Positions 12,669 to 24,835 of a DNA stretch of 64,000 nucleotides are shown piece by piece. Position 1 is the stretch's first letter. Every line of letters starts with the position of its first letter. Below the pieces are notes generated by a model. It was not told the origin of the DNA, ran no database searches, and was given only the letters and a program-made list of their open reading frames with translations. Where the stretch lies: positions 13,634,852 to 13,698,851 of the forward strand of contig CM070508.1 of assembly GCA_036346375.1 (NCBI GenBank), read 5' to 3'. The position numbers were made by a program, and so were the translations under genes. Source of the stretch: Guadua angustifolia (Eukaryota; Streptophyta; Magnoliopsida; Poales; Poaceae).

Positions 12669-13445
12669 CTCCTTTGCATTAGGCACTGGTACTGTATCAT
12701 CGTTCTTATCAGCAGGAGGTTTTGCGAGTAAGTAATCTAGGAGCTAATCTGTTGGAGAAATATTTGTGACCATGAACACACCAAACAAAACAAACAAGCC
12801 ATGGTATGGCACGCCGCTCCAACAGGGAAAGCTCACCATCAAGCTCATATCTCTCTGTCATATCCATGGGTTGCTCCTTAAAGTGAACAAAACCATATCT
12901 ATTTCCATGACCATCTTTTGCAGGAGGAAGAACTTTTGTAATTTCTCCATGGTGCTTAAACAACTTTTTTAGCTGCTCTTGAGTAACATTCTTGGGCAGG
13001 ATTTTTGGCATATATAGATTTAACCTGAAAACACAAAAGTGCAAGTTCAAATAAAATCATGATATTAAGAAATCCAGAAAAAGGTAACATTTGTTCATCT
13101 GATGCTTCAAAGAACCTGTGCAGTAGATGCAATCACCATTCTTAGGATCTGCCTAGCTGACAGCAGAAGCATTTGTTTGTAGTTCGAATTTTGGGGTAGA
13201 CATCTTATGCCTTGCATACTCTGCGCATGCATGGTTGTAGTATTCAACGAAACCATAACCACGATTGCGATTTGTACGTGGGTCCTATAACAAGAGAGAA
13301 TAGTGCAAAATAAAGTTGTTGAAGTGTCCTAGTATTGGTAACTAAAATCTGTACCTTCATGAGATCAACTTTTAATAATCCAAGACCAACTTCTTCAACT
13401 ACCTTTTTCAAATCATTCCAATGAATAGCATGTTCTTAGCCTGGA
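12669..13445 (-). pseudogene. hnRNP Q/LIF2-like RNA-binding protein fragment, broken
   Basis: Three exon remnants in gene order. 13442 to about 13355 reads as the end of a first RRM ('KKVVEEVGLGLLKVDLMK') with an internal stop and missing residues. About 13285-13150 reads 'DPRTNRNRGYGFVEYYNHA' then 'CAEYARHKMSTPKFEL', with RNP1-like GYGFVEY. About 13030-12669 holds a further RRM with 'LPKNVTQEQLKKLF', 'HHGEITKV' and RNP1 YGFVHF, ending 'PADKNDDTVPVPNAKE' before GTAAATG. Lesions: the Trp codon expected before ADPK is TAG; codons are lost around 'MTERYELDGE'; a frameshift or insertion follows 'GEL'. The 5' and 3' parts of the gene are absent. Introns are kept, so it is not a processed copy. Family identity comes from the tandem RRM sequence and is an eye-reading. 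Confidence 0.8.
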
Positions 13446-15200
13446 CGACGAAGTTCTTATCTTGTTTCCCTATTATGAGAAGCATAACGACAGAGCTCAG
13501 TTAGATCAAAAGTCAAGATAAAGCAGCTGTCAGTTATTACTGGGTACAAGGAAATACTACTACACATGTACGTTCGAAGGGTGGCAATAGTATATTTCAC
13601 ATTATATGAAGTCTCAAAAGACCAGCAGAAACAAAAGTTACCACCATCCATATATTTCCAAAAATGCAAAAACAAAAAACAAACATAGATGTAGTACACA
13701 AATTTGTTCAAACTTTAAAAAATGCCAAATTCATCACCAGCACTGAGAAGCAAAAAAGAGAAGCAGACGATCCTACACCACTCATATGAACTGAAAGTAC
13801 TAATTGTGTTTTTTGGTTCATGATGCCATAAATGAATTTGATATTTTGAAACAATGCATCATGCCCTGTTCTTAAACGGGGACGCTCATTCGGCCGGCCC
13901 ACGTCACCCGAATTTTCGCATCCATCCATCCCTTGTGTGCGTGCGATCCAGCCATGCATGCTCCAGCGAATCTATATGGAATCTAAAACATAAGCAAACA
14001 TCTGCAAGCACAGAGGGATGGTCCAGACATCTCATCTATAAGAGCAATTCCTTGCTTCGTAACAGACTCACGGCATAAATCGATCGCTCTTTCCTCCATA
14101 TTCCCAAGCAATGGAGAATTAAGTTCGTCCTAACAGCAATTCGATGGAGCAATTAAGAGGGGGAGGGGTACTGCTAACTATACACACATCCAGACATTGA
14201 GGGTCTCATTGTGGATGGAGAATGCGGAGAAGAGAAGAGCACCTGCGGGAACGGCCACATGCAAGAAGATGGCGGCGCAGATGCACTGGCATCCCGAGCA
14301 CCTCGGCAATGCTCGGCAGTCCACCAGCCCGTACCCAGCCAGTCTCGCGCGTGAGGAAGACGAAATCAGGGAAGGGTAGGTGGAGTAGCAGCCAAGGCAT
14401 CTCTCTACGTATCCTAGGCTCAGGGAGGCATCACAGGCGGCGGATGAAGAGCAGGAGGTGGTACGGCGGGCTCGAGGGTTCCGGTAGGCGGTTGAGGCCC
14501 GATCCAGTGGCGCTGCAAGGATGGAGGAACAAGAGGAGGGGAAGACCGACGGAGGCAGAGCGACGCGATGGTTCTTGGGACGCGAATGTAGCCGAAAATC
14601 ACGGCCGCGTGTATCGTGGGGGCGAGGGAAAGCGACAGCGGCATCGGAGGCGGCGAGGGCGGCAAAGGTAAAGAGGAGCGCGATGGGGGCGGCGGAGCGC
14701 GCGAGCGATGGCGGGGACTGCGGGCGTGAGGAGGCATGGGAGCCGCTAGCTGTGGGCCTGAGGAGAGGAGCGACGGCACTCCAGAAGCGACCAGAACTGG
14801 GCCAGATGGAAGCCTCAAACAAAAGGGTAAAAAGAAAACCAACAAAAGGAAAATCATTGCCCAAGAATACGAACCGAAAAGTACGCAATAACTGAAAAGA
14901 ATGCAGGATAACCAATCAGGAAAATGGGGGAAAAGGGAGGAGAGGATACCTCACGGTGCTGCGCAGGAAAAAAAGAGAAGCGAAGCACTCGAGGGAGGGG
15001 CGCTGCGTAGGATACATTGTATATAGAGAAAGGAAGCGAAGCACTCGAGGGAGGTCGGATGCATCGTATAACGCAAGGCAAGGAAGATACACACAGGTGG
15101 TGAGCACGCAGTGGAGGACTTTCTGTACAACAGCGCCCTAAGAACGCCATTCCTAGCAACTTTAGGTAAGTAGTAGATGTACATGTATATGAAGCCTTTT
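13446..15200. other. GC-rich block, no supported gene
   Basis: Overlapping open frames up to 245 aa exist on both strands at 14178-14915, but they are low-complexity Arg/Pro/Ser/Ala translations of GC-rich DNA with no domain. A direct repeat, GCGAAGCACTCGAGGGAGG, occurs at about 14980 and 15036. This could be an old promoter/5' UTR region. Confidence 0.4.
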
Positions 15201-15299
15201 CCGTACTCCCACTTCCAATATACTACTTAGACGAATGCATTATGCCCCTTTATCACTTTCAGTATAAATAAATACTAATTCTTGAAGGGATACGGGTAG

Positions 15300-18200
15300 G
15301 TTATGCTAGCACACAATTAAAATTTTCTACCTCGTAAACTAAGAAGCCACGCAAGTATATGATCATGGATCGTTACCACTAGACACGCAGTGCAGCGGAA
15401 GAATGTTGAAGTAGCTCGAATCAACGAAGTTCGCGTTCAGTTGCAGTGGTCGATCTTTCTCGTTCAATGGTCGAATGTCTTGATCAGTGTCGCAGTAGCA
15501 GCAACACCTCTACCAGTGTCCACATGTTCAGGAAAGGAATGTCGTGCGTCGATGCGCACGGGAAGGCTCAAGTGGCGACAGCTAGGGTTTTGGTGGCTGT
15601 GCCCTCTCATATATCTTTTTTCCCTATTGCAACCACGAACAGCCTTTAAATAGCCGTCTCCTCCCCTACGATGGAACCCTACATTAGGGTCCAACCAAAG
15701 GACAAAGCCCGCTTGGCCCACTAGTGATGGATCCAATCCGTACCACTATATTCCAACCCCTTAAGTGTGTGACCCTGTAGGTTCATATATATTTGGATAT
15801 GACTGAGAAACAGCTTTCTGACCAATAATCAATAGCGGTACCTAGCAGTACATATCGATTCCCAAATATCCATAAAGCATCGGACGAACCTACTATAGTG
15901 TGATAATGTCATGTTCCCTTTGCTACACGATATCAGTCAAACCCAATGCGAGTTATTGTCATCCTTGTTTGGATGGCTCGACCACTCTTTCTCGTTGTCA
16001 TGACTCGGATTCCCCGAATGCATCAAGTTAACTCTTTAACTCGATGACTCGAGTAACTCTTTACTCGATGATAAAAGTGTACCCGATTCAGTGCCAAGCT
16101 TTTTTGTGTATTGTGATAAACTAAATCCTATCTAGATTTGTGTGATGAACCATGCATAGATCAGTGTTCATTCGTTGGGAACAGGGGGTTGTAGTTGTAT
16201 GGGATTCTGTAATGGGTCCATATTGATCTATTCGCAGGTGGTATACACATTTTGGACTTGTGTGTGTGCGTGCAAGAACATGTGTGTGTGAATGCTAGAA
16301 TAGAGGGTGCACCCTGATTGCCTATAACACACTGTTTAGCTATGATCTTTCAGTAACCAATATAAAATGTGTTCTGAAGTTGTTTGTTCATCTTTAAGAC
16401 GAAGATTAATGGTTGTATGGAACAATAATTACAGAGTATTGTGTGTGCAAAGGCATGATTAGATTCCATAGCCCTTAACACCATATCTGCATAGATTTTA
16501 CTCCTGAATGTGTTGGGAGTTCATGCTTCACAACTAGATTGTGGAGTGTCACTTCTATGCATGATCCACCATGCATGTGTTTTAATGAATTGTTCAGAAT
16601 CATTTATGTTTGTTAGACCAATCTACTACTCAATCAATTGTTTCTACCAGTGATTCAAGCATAATTTGAAATGTTAATGTTGTGAATAATCAAAAGCATA
16701 TGGTATTTATTCTGTATTCAACTGTTAATGGGGAAAAAGGCAAGGGCTTGTGCTTGGCATCTTCTGTTGTAGGGAAAGAGGAAGGGGTGGCAGGAAAAGA
16801 AGCAAGATGGCTGTCTCTCTACCTCTCCTCCTTTTGGGCATATTGTTTATGCTTCCAACAGGGGAAAGGATGGTTAAATGCTAGTGGGGGGCAAGGTTGG
16901 CAAAGGTGGTTGATGAATACGATGGCATGTTTTTATAGTAGGTGAGAGGTGGTTGTTTTGGGTGAAAACTTGTAGTTAATTTGAAGTACACTGTGGACTT
17001 GGGGTGAAAGCCTGGGGCTGAGGTGAAACCTGTGGGCTACGGGGTGTAGATCACATATTTGCATGCCTTGGCATGCATACAACTTGCCACCTACCCATCC
17101 CTCCACTTGTGTGTACAAATGGCATGGGAAAGCGGCACAAGTGAACTAATGTGAGTTGGCAGTTGCATGCGTTTTAAGTAAAGAAGATATGAACTTATTT
17201 GTAAGAGTTTTGGATTGAATTGTAACATATTTGTACTTGTTTGTAATTCTAGAAAAAGTTAAGGACTATAATGTAATTTATGCATTTAAAAGGACTGTAC
17301 TAGAATTATGTATTGTGAATAAATTAAACTAGTTGCTTTAAATGGATGTATTTGTGAATGATTGATACCATTACTATTGTTTATCAATTTATCTAACTTT
17401 GAACAAGATTCTACTTATTGTTGATATGTATAGATATTTTTTGAGTAATTGTGTGTGACATAATTTAGTGTAATAATAGAAATGAGACGGTTTATTAATG
17501 ATACGAACAATTTATTAATTGTAGGTCGATCAGTGGGATAAGGCATAGGCAGCGTGGCATTGCATTATATTCATTTGTTTTGTGTACATCACTGACTTAT
17601 TTCTTTGCAGGTGAATGTTTTGTTGTATGCTTACGTGATTAAAGTTACTTCATCATATTTGTTCGTGTTTAAGCGTGTTTGATTTATAATGTTGTGTCTT
17701 ATAACTGAACTTATGTTGCTTTAATTATGTTTCTAAATTATCAATTTCACAAAAAACATAGGAATGATATAATGTTTTTTGTATTTGGTATTTGGGAATG
17801 ATAATGAGAATAAATGCTGTGTTATACACCTTTAATAAAATGTAATGATTCAAATGGATTTCTATATGCTTACACAAACCACTGCCAAGACTGAGCATGT
17901 TGGGCTGGACGACGCTTTCTACTGTGTTTCTCTTTTATTAGATTTAGATACCATCGACTAAATCTACGTAGGTTTTCAAATTGAAACTCAACTTAGTTAA
18001 AACTTTTTAGGTTTGATCATTAATATATAAAAAATTACCTAGATAGACAACATAAAATTGATGCCACTAGATCATCATGAAATATACTTTCATAATATAT
18101 AATTATTTTTATTTTAAATAATATATTTTTTTATAGAAATTGCTGATTGGAGAATGTGTCAATGTAATAAACAACTTATATTTTGACACAGAGATAGTAT

Positions 18201-18535
18201 GTATGTAATATCCACAATCAATATAAGCAAATACAAGTTATGCATGCACTTTCAAAAGCACCTCAAATCAGGTAGGCCACTCGATACTTAGCTGTAACAG
18301 TGTGCTTTTTCATCCGAATCCTCAAGTTTGGTCTAAATATAAAGCGACTCCCATATTTGAGCACATCAACATCAAATGTTCACAAACAGACTCGGCTAGA
18401 AGAACTTGTGAGGGCTGCAACATCACAGACACAAGTAGTTCCATACTTTATTCAGAGATACAGTAACAACATAGAACACAACGATTTACCCACACGGCAA
18501 CACAAGTTGCATCCTCAACACTGGTAGGCTGGCCA
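15300..18535. other. Unassigned DNA, possibly a decayed retroelement on the left
   Basis: 15390-16130 has the look of retroelement untranslated sequence (a TTTAAATAG TATA-like site at 15645, then moderately GC-rich non-coding DNA with repeated ACTCGATGA motifs near 16040-16070), but I found no paired termini or pol motif. 16130-18535 is AT-rich without recognisable features. Confidence 0.3.
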
Positions 18536-21500
18536 TTACTTTCCTTTGACGACTGTCACAGGGCATGATGCGTTTGACAGCACGTAGTTTGTCACACTTC
18601 CCAGCAGAATGCTGCAGTTTATTGCCAGACAATAAACTTGTCAACAAAATAGGAATAAGGTAAAATGTTAAGTGTAACTTTACAGTACTACCGGAAAAAT
18701 AACAACGTTGCTAGACCCAACTAACAGAAATCCAGCAAAGAGTTTAGTGGAATTTATGATGACTAGATCAAATTTAGAAGCTGATATGCCACAGAAAACA
18801 TGGCAGTTTTCATTGTACCATTCACAAACTAAGCATAAACTTAGAGCTCTTTTACAATACACAAAAATGAATATGGGCCGTCCATTTCTTTAGATCCAAA
18901 GGTTGAGATTAGATTAGATTTGACTATACTACCATGTGTAGTATGGGTAGTATAACCCGTAGAGGGGTATAATGGTAAATAATTTTCTGAGCCAGCACCT
19001 AACCCTGCGTCTCATGGAGGGGTATAATGGTAATTGAGCAAAATGGCATTCAGCACAGCCCTGACTCCAAGCCAAAAGACCAGAATACCCTCAACAAATC
19101 AACGGTCAGATTTAATTTCTACTACCGCTATATACTACCATGGTAGTGCACAGTAAAAATTCTCTAAACTTAATGTCTATGGTACCCCCAAAAACTAAAG
19201 TATCAACAGTCCCTCAAAAGCATTTTGTTGTACCAGATAAGGCATTAAAACCTCCCAAATGTTTGGTCTGACTTCTAGATGATCAATACTAGGCGTTCAA
19301 GCCACTAATGTATCGTAGACACCAAAACATTCATTAACTAGTGCCATAAATAATGTTCTTGTACCAAAGGTTATAGTACAAGTTAGATAGTCACCAATAA
19401 AGATATTTAAATGTGACTTCTAAGAGCAAGCCCAACCCACCCTCTAAACCTCTACCTATTCTAAATTATAAGGAGAATTGAAAAAATGTGAGCTCCAATC
19501 CAACCCTTATAAGCAACCCCTATTCTAGGGAGACCCCTTCTCACCCCTACATTTAGGGGCTTTCTCCTTCCCCTTACTATTTTCTTCAACATTTTTTTAT
19601 TTGTTATTCCTATTTTTAGTAAATAATTCATGGGTGCAAAGTAATAATAATGTTTAGATAAATAATAGGGGTGAGTAATAGGGAGTGTGGGTTGGAGACA
19701 AATTTGATATAAGATGCCCCTAATTTTTACACCACCCCTAAATGAGTGATTTAAGGAGAAAATATAAGGGTTTGGGTTGGAGTTGCTCTAAGAGCAAGCC
19801 CAACCCACCCCCTAAACCTCTCTCTATCCTAAATTATAAGGAGAATTGAAAAAATATGAGCTCTAACCCAACCCTTATAAGGAACCCCTATTCTAGGGAG
19901 ACCCCTTCTCACCCCTACATCTAGGGGCTTTCTCCTTCCCCTACTATTTTCTTCAATATTTTTTTTATTTGTTATTTCTATTTTTAGTGAATGATTCATG
20001 GGTGCAAAGTAATAATAATGTTTAGATAAATAATAGGGGTGAGTAATAGGGAGTGTGGGTTGGAGACAAATTTGATATAGGGTGCCTCTAATTTTTACAC
20101 CACCCCTAAATGAGTGATTTAGAGGAAAAATATAAGGGTTTGGGTTGGAGTTGCTCTAATAAGCAGTTTAAATTCGGAGTATTATGCTCTATGTCATGCA
20201 TAGCAGCATAAATCACATACATGTCACATGTGCCCTTTTCAATTCAAGTCTACAATTAGTAGTAAAGACAAAAAATATTGTTCCTCTTGACACTAGGAAA
20301 TATCTCGAAGGACCACTTCAAATGAAATAATTTTAATTAATGTGAAATACGATGACATTTGCAATATTGTAAAATTCATAGTTATAATCTTTGGATGTGG
20401 ACACTCATCAAGATAATTGTAAAACAAAGTTGTCAAGATATTAAGTCATAGTTCCAGGACTTCTTTTTTTTTAAAAAAAAAACATGTCCTAGTAATACTA
20501 TTTTATTCTGGATCTTGAATAGCACAAACATTGTAGTTGTTGACCTAAGTCTATTTACAACATTCTTACGCTCAAAACTGTAATAAGAGCATTTGAGTAT
20601 CAAAGGCAGTTTCATATGACAACAAAAATAATTTCAGCAATCACGATGGAGATGTCTCAATGACAGTTCTTATGCCTAGTGCAAGTCAATAATTCGCAAG
20701 ACAACAACATTCCAGTCTCACTGGATGAAATAATGCAAGGTACAATCAGACATACTCCCTCCGTTTATTTTTATAATGTCTATTTTTTGAATGATCTTGT
20801 TTACAAATGTAAGGCTTGCATGCAGATTTAATTAGACCTTTTCTTCTATACCCCTATTTATTTTCTCTTATCTATATGCATTTATTCATTACCACCCACA
20901 CAAAGTATATCTTTCATCTTCCAAAACAATTAAGTGGGAGTATCTAAGTCATTTGTTCTCATATCTTTCTCAATTTCAACGCAATCTTAATCCTTGTGCA
21001 AAGTCAAAATACGCCTTATAAAAATAAAGGGATGGAGTATCAGATAAGCATCGGCCCACGTGTGCATTGCTGTAATGGCATTCCAGCACAAGGTAATGAG
21101 GTATTGTGATTTAAGTACTGTACCACAGACATTGACTTAGTATGTAGCTTATCGATTCAACCAATGTCTCATAGATTATAACCCTTTATCTTGACACTCC
21201 AATGATGCAAACGTTGCCCATCTAAACAAGAATACTAGCAACATGCAAATTCGGGCTCTATGATGAAGGATTGCACATTCGATTCTCGATGAGGCAGCAC
21301 TGCAAACGCAGTAGTAGCATTATACCGCTGGATCGGGCCGAGGCCGCGGCTGCCCATGACGAGCGTGTCGATCTTGAGCTCCTCCACCGCCTCGCAGAGC
21401 TTCTCCCTGGCATCGCCCCAGTACAGCTTCGCCACCACCACCAGCTGATCAGAATGGGAAAGAATAACAGCTAGTTAGTTTACTTCCGTCACGGTTGATC

Positions 21501-21957
21501 AAAGTTGTCACACGCCTAAGAGAGCACAAACACCGCCCACATACCTCCATCTGGCGCGCGGCGGTGTCGAGTATGTCGAGCACCTCGGCGTCGGGGCGCA
21601 CGCCGTAGTGCTGCATCGCCGCCGGCTCCCGGAACTCGGAGAGAGGGATCAGCGCTGCGAGGGATCGAACACACGACGACTACATTAATTTGAGCCGACC
21701 AAGAGATCGAAGAGCTCGAAGCAAATTATTGAGAGCTATAGGCGAGGGATGTGCTTGCGCTTACGGGATCCGGATTTGGACCAGAGGGCGTGCTTGGACT
21801 CCTCCCCGCCGTGGTGCAGGACGTGGAGGACGACGAGGGTGTCGCCCCTGCGGAGGAGGTTCTGGGTGGCCCACTCCAGCGCCCTCTTGCTGCTCGCCGA
21901 GTAGTCCATCGCCACCCCGATCTTGCGCTCCCCGTCCCCGCTCCCGCCGTCGGCCAT
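18536..21957 (-). CDS. Universal stress protein (USP, UspA-like fold), 4 exons, 165 aa
   Basis: Exons on the minus strand: 21957-21765, 21654-21545, 21444-21326, 18611-18536. All introns are GT-AG and the phases close to 498 nt including the stop. The protein starts MADGGSGDGERKIGVAMDYS, whose 'IGVAMDYS' is the beta1/alpha1 entry of the fold. 'LVVLHVLHHGGEESKHALW' follows. The C-terminal ATP-binding signature G-2X-G-9X-G-S is complete: GSRGLGPIQRILLGS, split across intron 3. It ends 'NASCPVTVVKGK', the usual last beta strand. Plant USPs of this size are cytosolic or membrane-associated ATP-binding proteins linked to hypoxia, salt and other stresses; the exact role is not readable here. Intron 3 (18612-21325, 2.7 kb) is unusually large because it hosts two Tourist-like MITEs and a Stowaway. 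The 5' flank is GC-rich. Confidence 0.92.
19424..19788 (+). mobile_element. Tourist-like (PIF/Harbinger) MITE, first of a tandem pair
   Basis: 365 bp. Left end GAGCAAGCCCAACCCAC and right end GGGTTGGAGTTGCTC are inverted. Target site TAA is at 19421-19423 and 19789-19791. It lies in intron 3 of the USP gene and is nearly identical to the following copy. Confidence 0.85.
19792..20156 (+). mobile_element. Tourist-like MITE, second of the tandem pair
   Basis: Also 365 bp, same orientation and same ends as 19424-19788. It shares the middle TAA (19789-19791), with a third TAA at 20157-20159. Differences from the first copy are scattered single bases. Confidence 0.85.
20755..21037 (+). mobile_element. 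Stowaway (Tc1/mariner-like) MITE in USP intron 3
   Basis: 283 bp. Left end CTCCCTCCGTTTATTTTTAT and right end reading CTCCATCCCTTTATTTTTAT on the minus strand. TA duplications are at 20753-20754 and 21038-21039. The classic grass Stowaway terminus CTCCCTCCG identifies it. Confidence 0.9.
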
Positions 21958-21999
21958 CGCGCTCGCCCGATCCGATCAAACCCCTGCGCTGTCGGTTTC

Positions 22000-22880
22000 T
22001 CGCTCGCTAGTCGCTACTTGCTCTTCTCACTCTCAGTTCTCACGCCGCAAGGTGGTGGGACGCGATGCGAGGGTCGGTGCGAGCCGAGAAGTCTATAAAA
22101 GGTATCGGTGCTCCGGGCCTCCGTTTGGAATGAAACGAGCGGCCCACCTGGTCCGGGCAGGGGACATGCGGTGCGCGGCACGGGGTTTTCGCCGCGCGGG
22201 TCGTTTTCGTCCGGGTGTTCTGACTTTTTAGCCGGGCGTCGCCGCGGGGGAGCGTGCACGCCAGCGTTTGTTGCCTCGTGCACTCGAATCTTTTGCGCGT
22301 GCCGTGTTCGCCCACGGCACGGCGGGGAGGGCGCCTCGGTGCTTCGTCATCGCACCGTGGGCGACGTGGCGTGCTGGGCAGTTTGACGTGGGCGCGGCGG
22401 GTCGGTTGTTTGGTTTAGTGGGTTAGAGCGGCGAGCGGCGAGGAACTGGGCATGCGTTGGTTGAGACTACGAGGATCGGTCGAACCAACGCAAACTAGAT
22501 GGTCATGCTGGAGTCACGACGGCGACGACCGCGAGTCTGATATTGGATCTACCGTACGTCGGCGTGAAACGGTTGCGACTAGGGATTGTTTCCGGGGGAG
22601 AAAAAGGGCCTCTGGTCTTCCGCACGCGACGGACCACGGTTTCTGTCGGTTTCCTCGTGTTCGTCTAATGCTAGCTCGACGGACTTTCTTGCTTTTGCTC
22701 AAAAAGGTTAAGCACTACCCTGTCTGTCCCTCCCACTGAGGTTGCTACTCACGCCACTTCATTGCAGTTGTTGCGCTGATACAGACGAGTGTCTTTAATC
22801 TCGTAGCATCGAGTCCTCTGCGATGCACAGCCAAGATTCAAAATCTACCTAAGATTTCAGATAGGAGCTGAAATTTCAAA
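22000..22880. other. GC-rich upstream region of the USP gene, no other gene
   Basis: This is a CpG-rich block without domains; open frames on both strands are composition-driven. It should contain the USP promoter and 5' UTR. TCTATAAAAGG at about 22090 is a perfect TATA box, but on the plus strand, the wrong orientation for the USP gene. Confidence 0.4.
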
Positions 22881-22889
22881 TCTTGGCGG

Positions 22890-23270
22890 GGTAGAAGTAT
22901 TATTTTTTTCAAACTGCTACAGTAATTTCACTTTTTTTTTTACTGATGTGATTATAAACTCGACCGGTTTTCATATTTTTAGAACTGCGTTTAGCACTAA
23001 AATTTTTGTGATAAATTGTAATGCCTTTTCTAAAGAATACATGTAAAAAATTTGCAAAAAAAATACATATAAAATTATGTAATCCTAACTTAAATTTCGG
23101 CCAAATTATGAGTTTTTTGACCGAGATGATCACAAATTTGACCGATTTTTATGTTTTTTGGACCAGATTTAGCACCAATTTTTTGGTGACGAATTATAAT
23201 GCCTTTTCTGAGAAATACATGTAAAAATTTTGCTATATATATACACGTAAATTATGTAACCCTAACTCTA
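22890..23270 (+). repeat. Two-copy tandem repeat (about 177 bp) of an AT-rich dispersed repeat
   Basis: Blocks such as 'TTTAGCAC', 'ATAATGCCTTTTCT/TGTAATGCCTTTTCT' and 'AATACATGTAAAAA' recur in the same order about 177 bp apart (for example GCCTTTTCT near 23021 and 23200). 'GCTACAGTAATTTC' at 22916 is shared with the larger AT-rich repeats at 28790, so it may be a fragment of that family. Confidence 0.6.
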
Positions 23271-23539
23271 CACTCTAACATAGTAATTTGCAACAGGATA
23301 TCAAGTTCCTTGTGATCAATTATGGATTTGCCACATCCGTCTGTTTCTACCATGCTTGTCTTGTGACCAATGGGTTTGAGTGACTTAAGATCCTGTGTAC
23401 TAATCTCCGTGCGGATTGTATCTAGGCATTAAGTGACAAGATATGAGATGGCATTCAAAGAAGATGCTTACCGAGATTATTCGATTTTTTGTAGGAGTTG
23501 TCCCTATACGTTGGGATCGATGCTCTCCACAACTGCTCA

Positions 23540-24180
23540 GGGCATTTCCAATGCATTGTTTCTTAGATGGTTTCTAAGTGTGCCATGTAGGAGAGAGTGT
23601 ATTAAATGGTGGTTTAGAAACAACGTATTATTTCTTAACATGGTTTTATTATTTAATATTTAACTATTATTTTTTCATCACCCTAGGCATGCATAAAAAA
23701 CCACCATACCCACAATGCAGTTTTTTATGGTTTCTTAGCCAAAGCATTTAATGAAGAAACCATTTCTAGTTTAAGAAACTCTAACCTTCTCTCTCTGCAT
23801 TAATTCATTGCCACCTAAGCTTTTTATCCTCATGGTATGCTAAGAAATCATCTAAGAAACAGCATTGTAAGGGCAGTCCCAATGCATATAGTTTCTATAA
23901 CTTCCATATTATCTAGACACTACATGTAGAAACTATGCTCCCAATGGATAGTTTCTTCAAAATAAACTCTCATCCAATCTCCTCTTTTCTCTTATTTTCT
24001 CACCCAATCCCCTTTTTCCCTTTCTTGGTATTTGTGTAGAAATGGTTTTCTGCATGAGAAATGGTTTCCTTCTCTTTCATCATTAACTCTACCTCCATAT
24101 CACCATTTTGCTTACATGGCAACCTAATTAATGCTATAGAAACTATCCTAGTCATCTCATTGGGATTGCCCTAAATGCCC
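23540..24180 (+). mobile_element. Outer MITE (PIF/Harbinger-like), interrupted by a second MITE
   Basis: Left end GGGCATTTCCAATGCATTG. Its right end is split: '...CATCTAAGAAACAGCATTG TAA' stops at 23870 and 'ATGCCC' resumes at 24175-24180. Rejoined, the right end is an inverted match of the left end. Flanks are TCA (23537-23539) and TTA (24181-24183), a TTA-type target with one mismatch. Extended inverted repeat 'GTTTCTTAGATG'. Length without the insert is about 337 bp. Confidence 0.75.
23871..24171 (+). mobile_element. Inner Tourist-like MITE nested in 23540-24180
   Basis: 301 bp. Left end GGGCAGTCCCAATGCAT and right end ATTGGGATTGCCC are inverted. Perfect TAA duplications are at 23868-23870 and 24172-24174. 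It sits 9 bp (TAA plus ATGCCC) from the outer element's end. Confidence 0.85.
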
Positions 24181-24183
24181 TTA

Positions 24184-24811
24184 GTAGCTAAAGATCACGA
24201 TCGATCGGCTATGGAGGGCATTCTTAATTACGTGGGAATAATCCTTGGACGGAGCTCTGAACACGATGCTTTCTACTATTGTGCTCTTGTTCACTACTTG
24301 CTCAGGATCCATCCAATATACGGTTGCTCTTGTGTGTGTGCCGGTGAGGTGGGGTATTCACAGTAAGTGAACCGTGTTGAGGGTAAAACGACAGGTAGCC
24401 ACCGTTATTTTAGAAAACTTTGGCATTGTTCTGTGAGATAAGATGACGGGTGTAAAATGGAGGATGACAAAGATGGCATAAAAAAAAGATTATCTTACAA
24501 GTTTTCAATGGCACTTATTTGCAATGGTATACTCAAAATTTGAGTGTTTTTGCTATGCCTATAACAAATCTTCGTTTCGGTTTCCTCAAGAGTACCACAA
24601 AGATGAGAGCTCACTTAAACTCTTTTTCATCATTTGTATAAAACAAGCATGAAAAAACAGTAAACTTGCTTACATTAATCAGAAGATATATATACGATTG
24701 AGACACTGGTCATTGATATCTAGATGAGCTATACAAATACTTAGATATTCAAGACTCTTAGGGTATTTTATGTGAAAATACTTAATATTTTGCATTCAAA
24801 CAGATAGAAAA
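24184..24811. other. Intergenic, no gene seen
   Basis: AT-rich DNA without recognisable coding or mobile-element features between the nested MITEs and the Helitron 3' end. Confidence 0.5.
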
Positions 24812-24835
24812 CTAGTTCAATACCCGTGCGTTGCT

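Noticed and set aside
14178..14915. 245-aa minus-strand open frame and overlapping plus-strand frames
   Set aside because: Open frames on both strands at once, with low-complexity Arg/Ser/Pro/Ala composition, follow from GC-rich DNA. No domain or splice logic was seen.
22085..22100. TCTATAAAAGG as the USP TATA box
   Set aside because: It is on the plus strand, whereas the USP gene is on the minus strand; the reverse complement does not read as a canonical TATA box.
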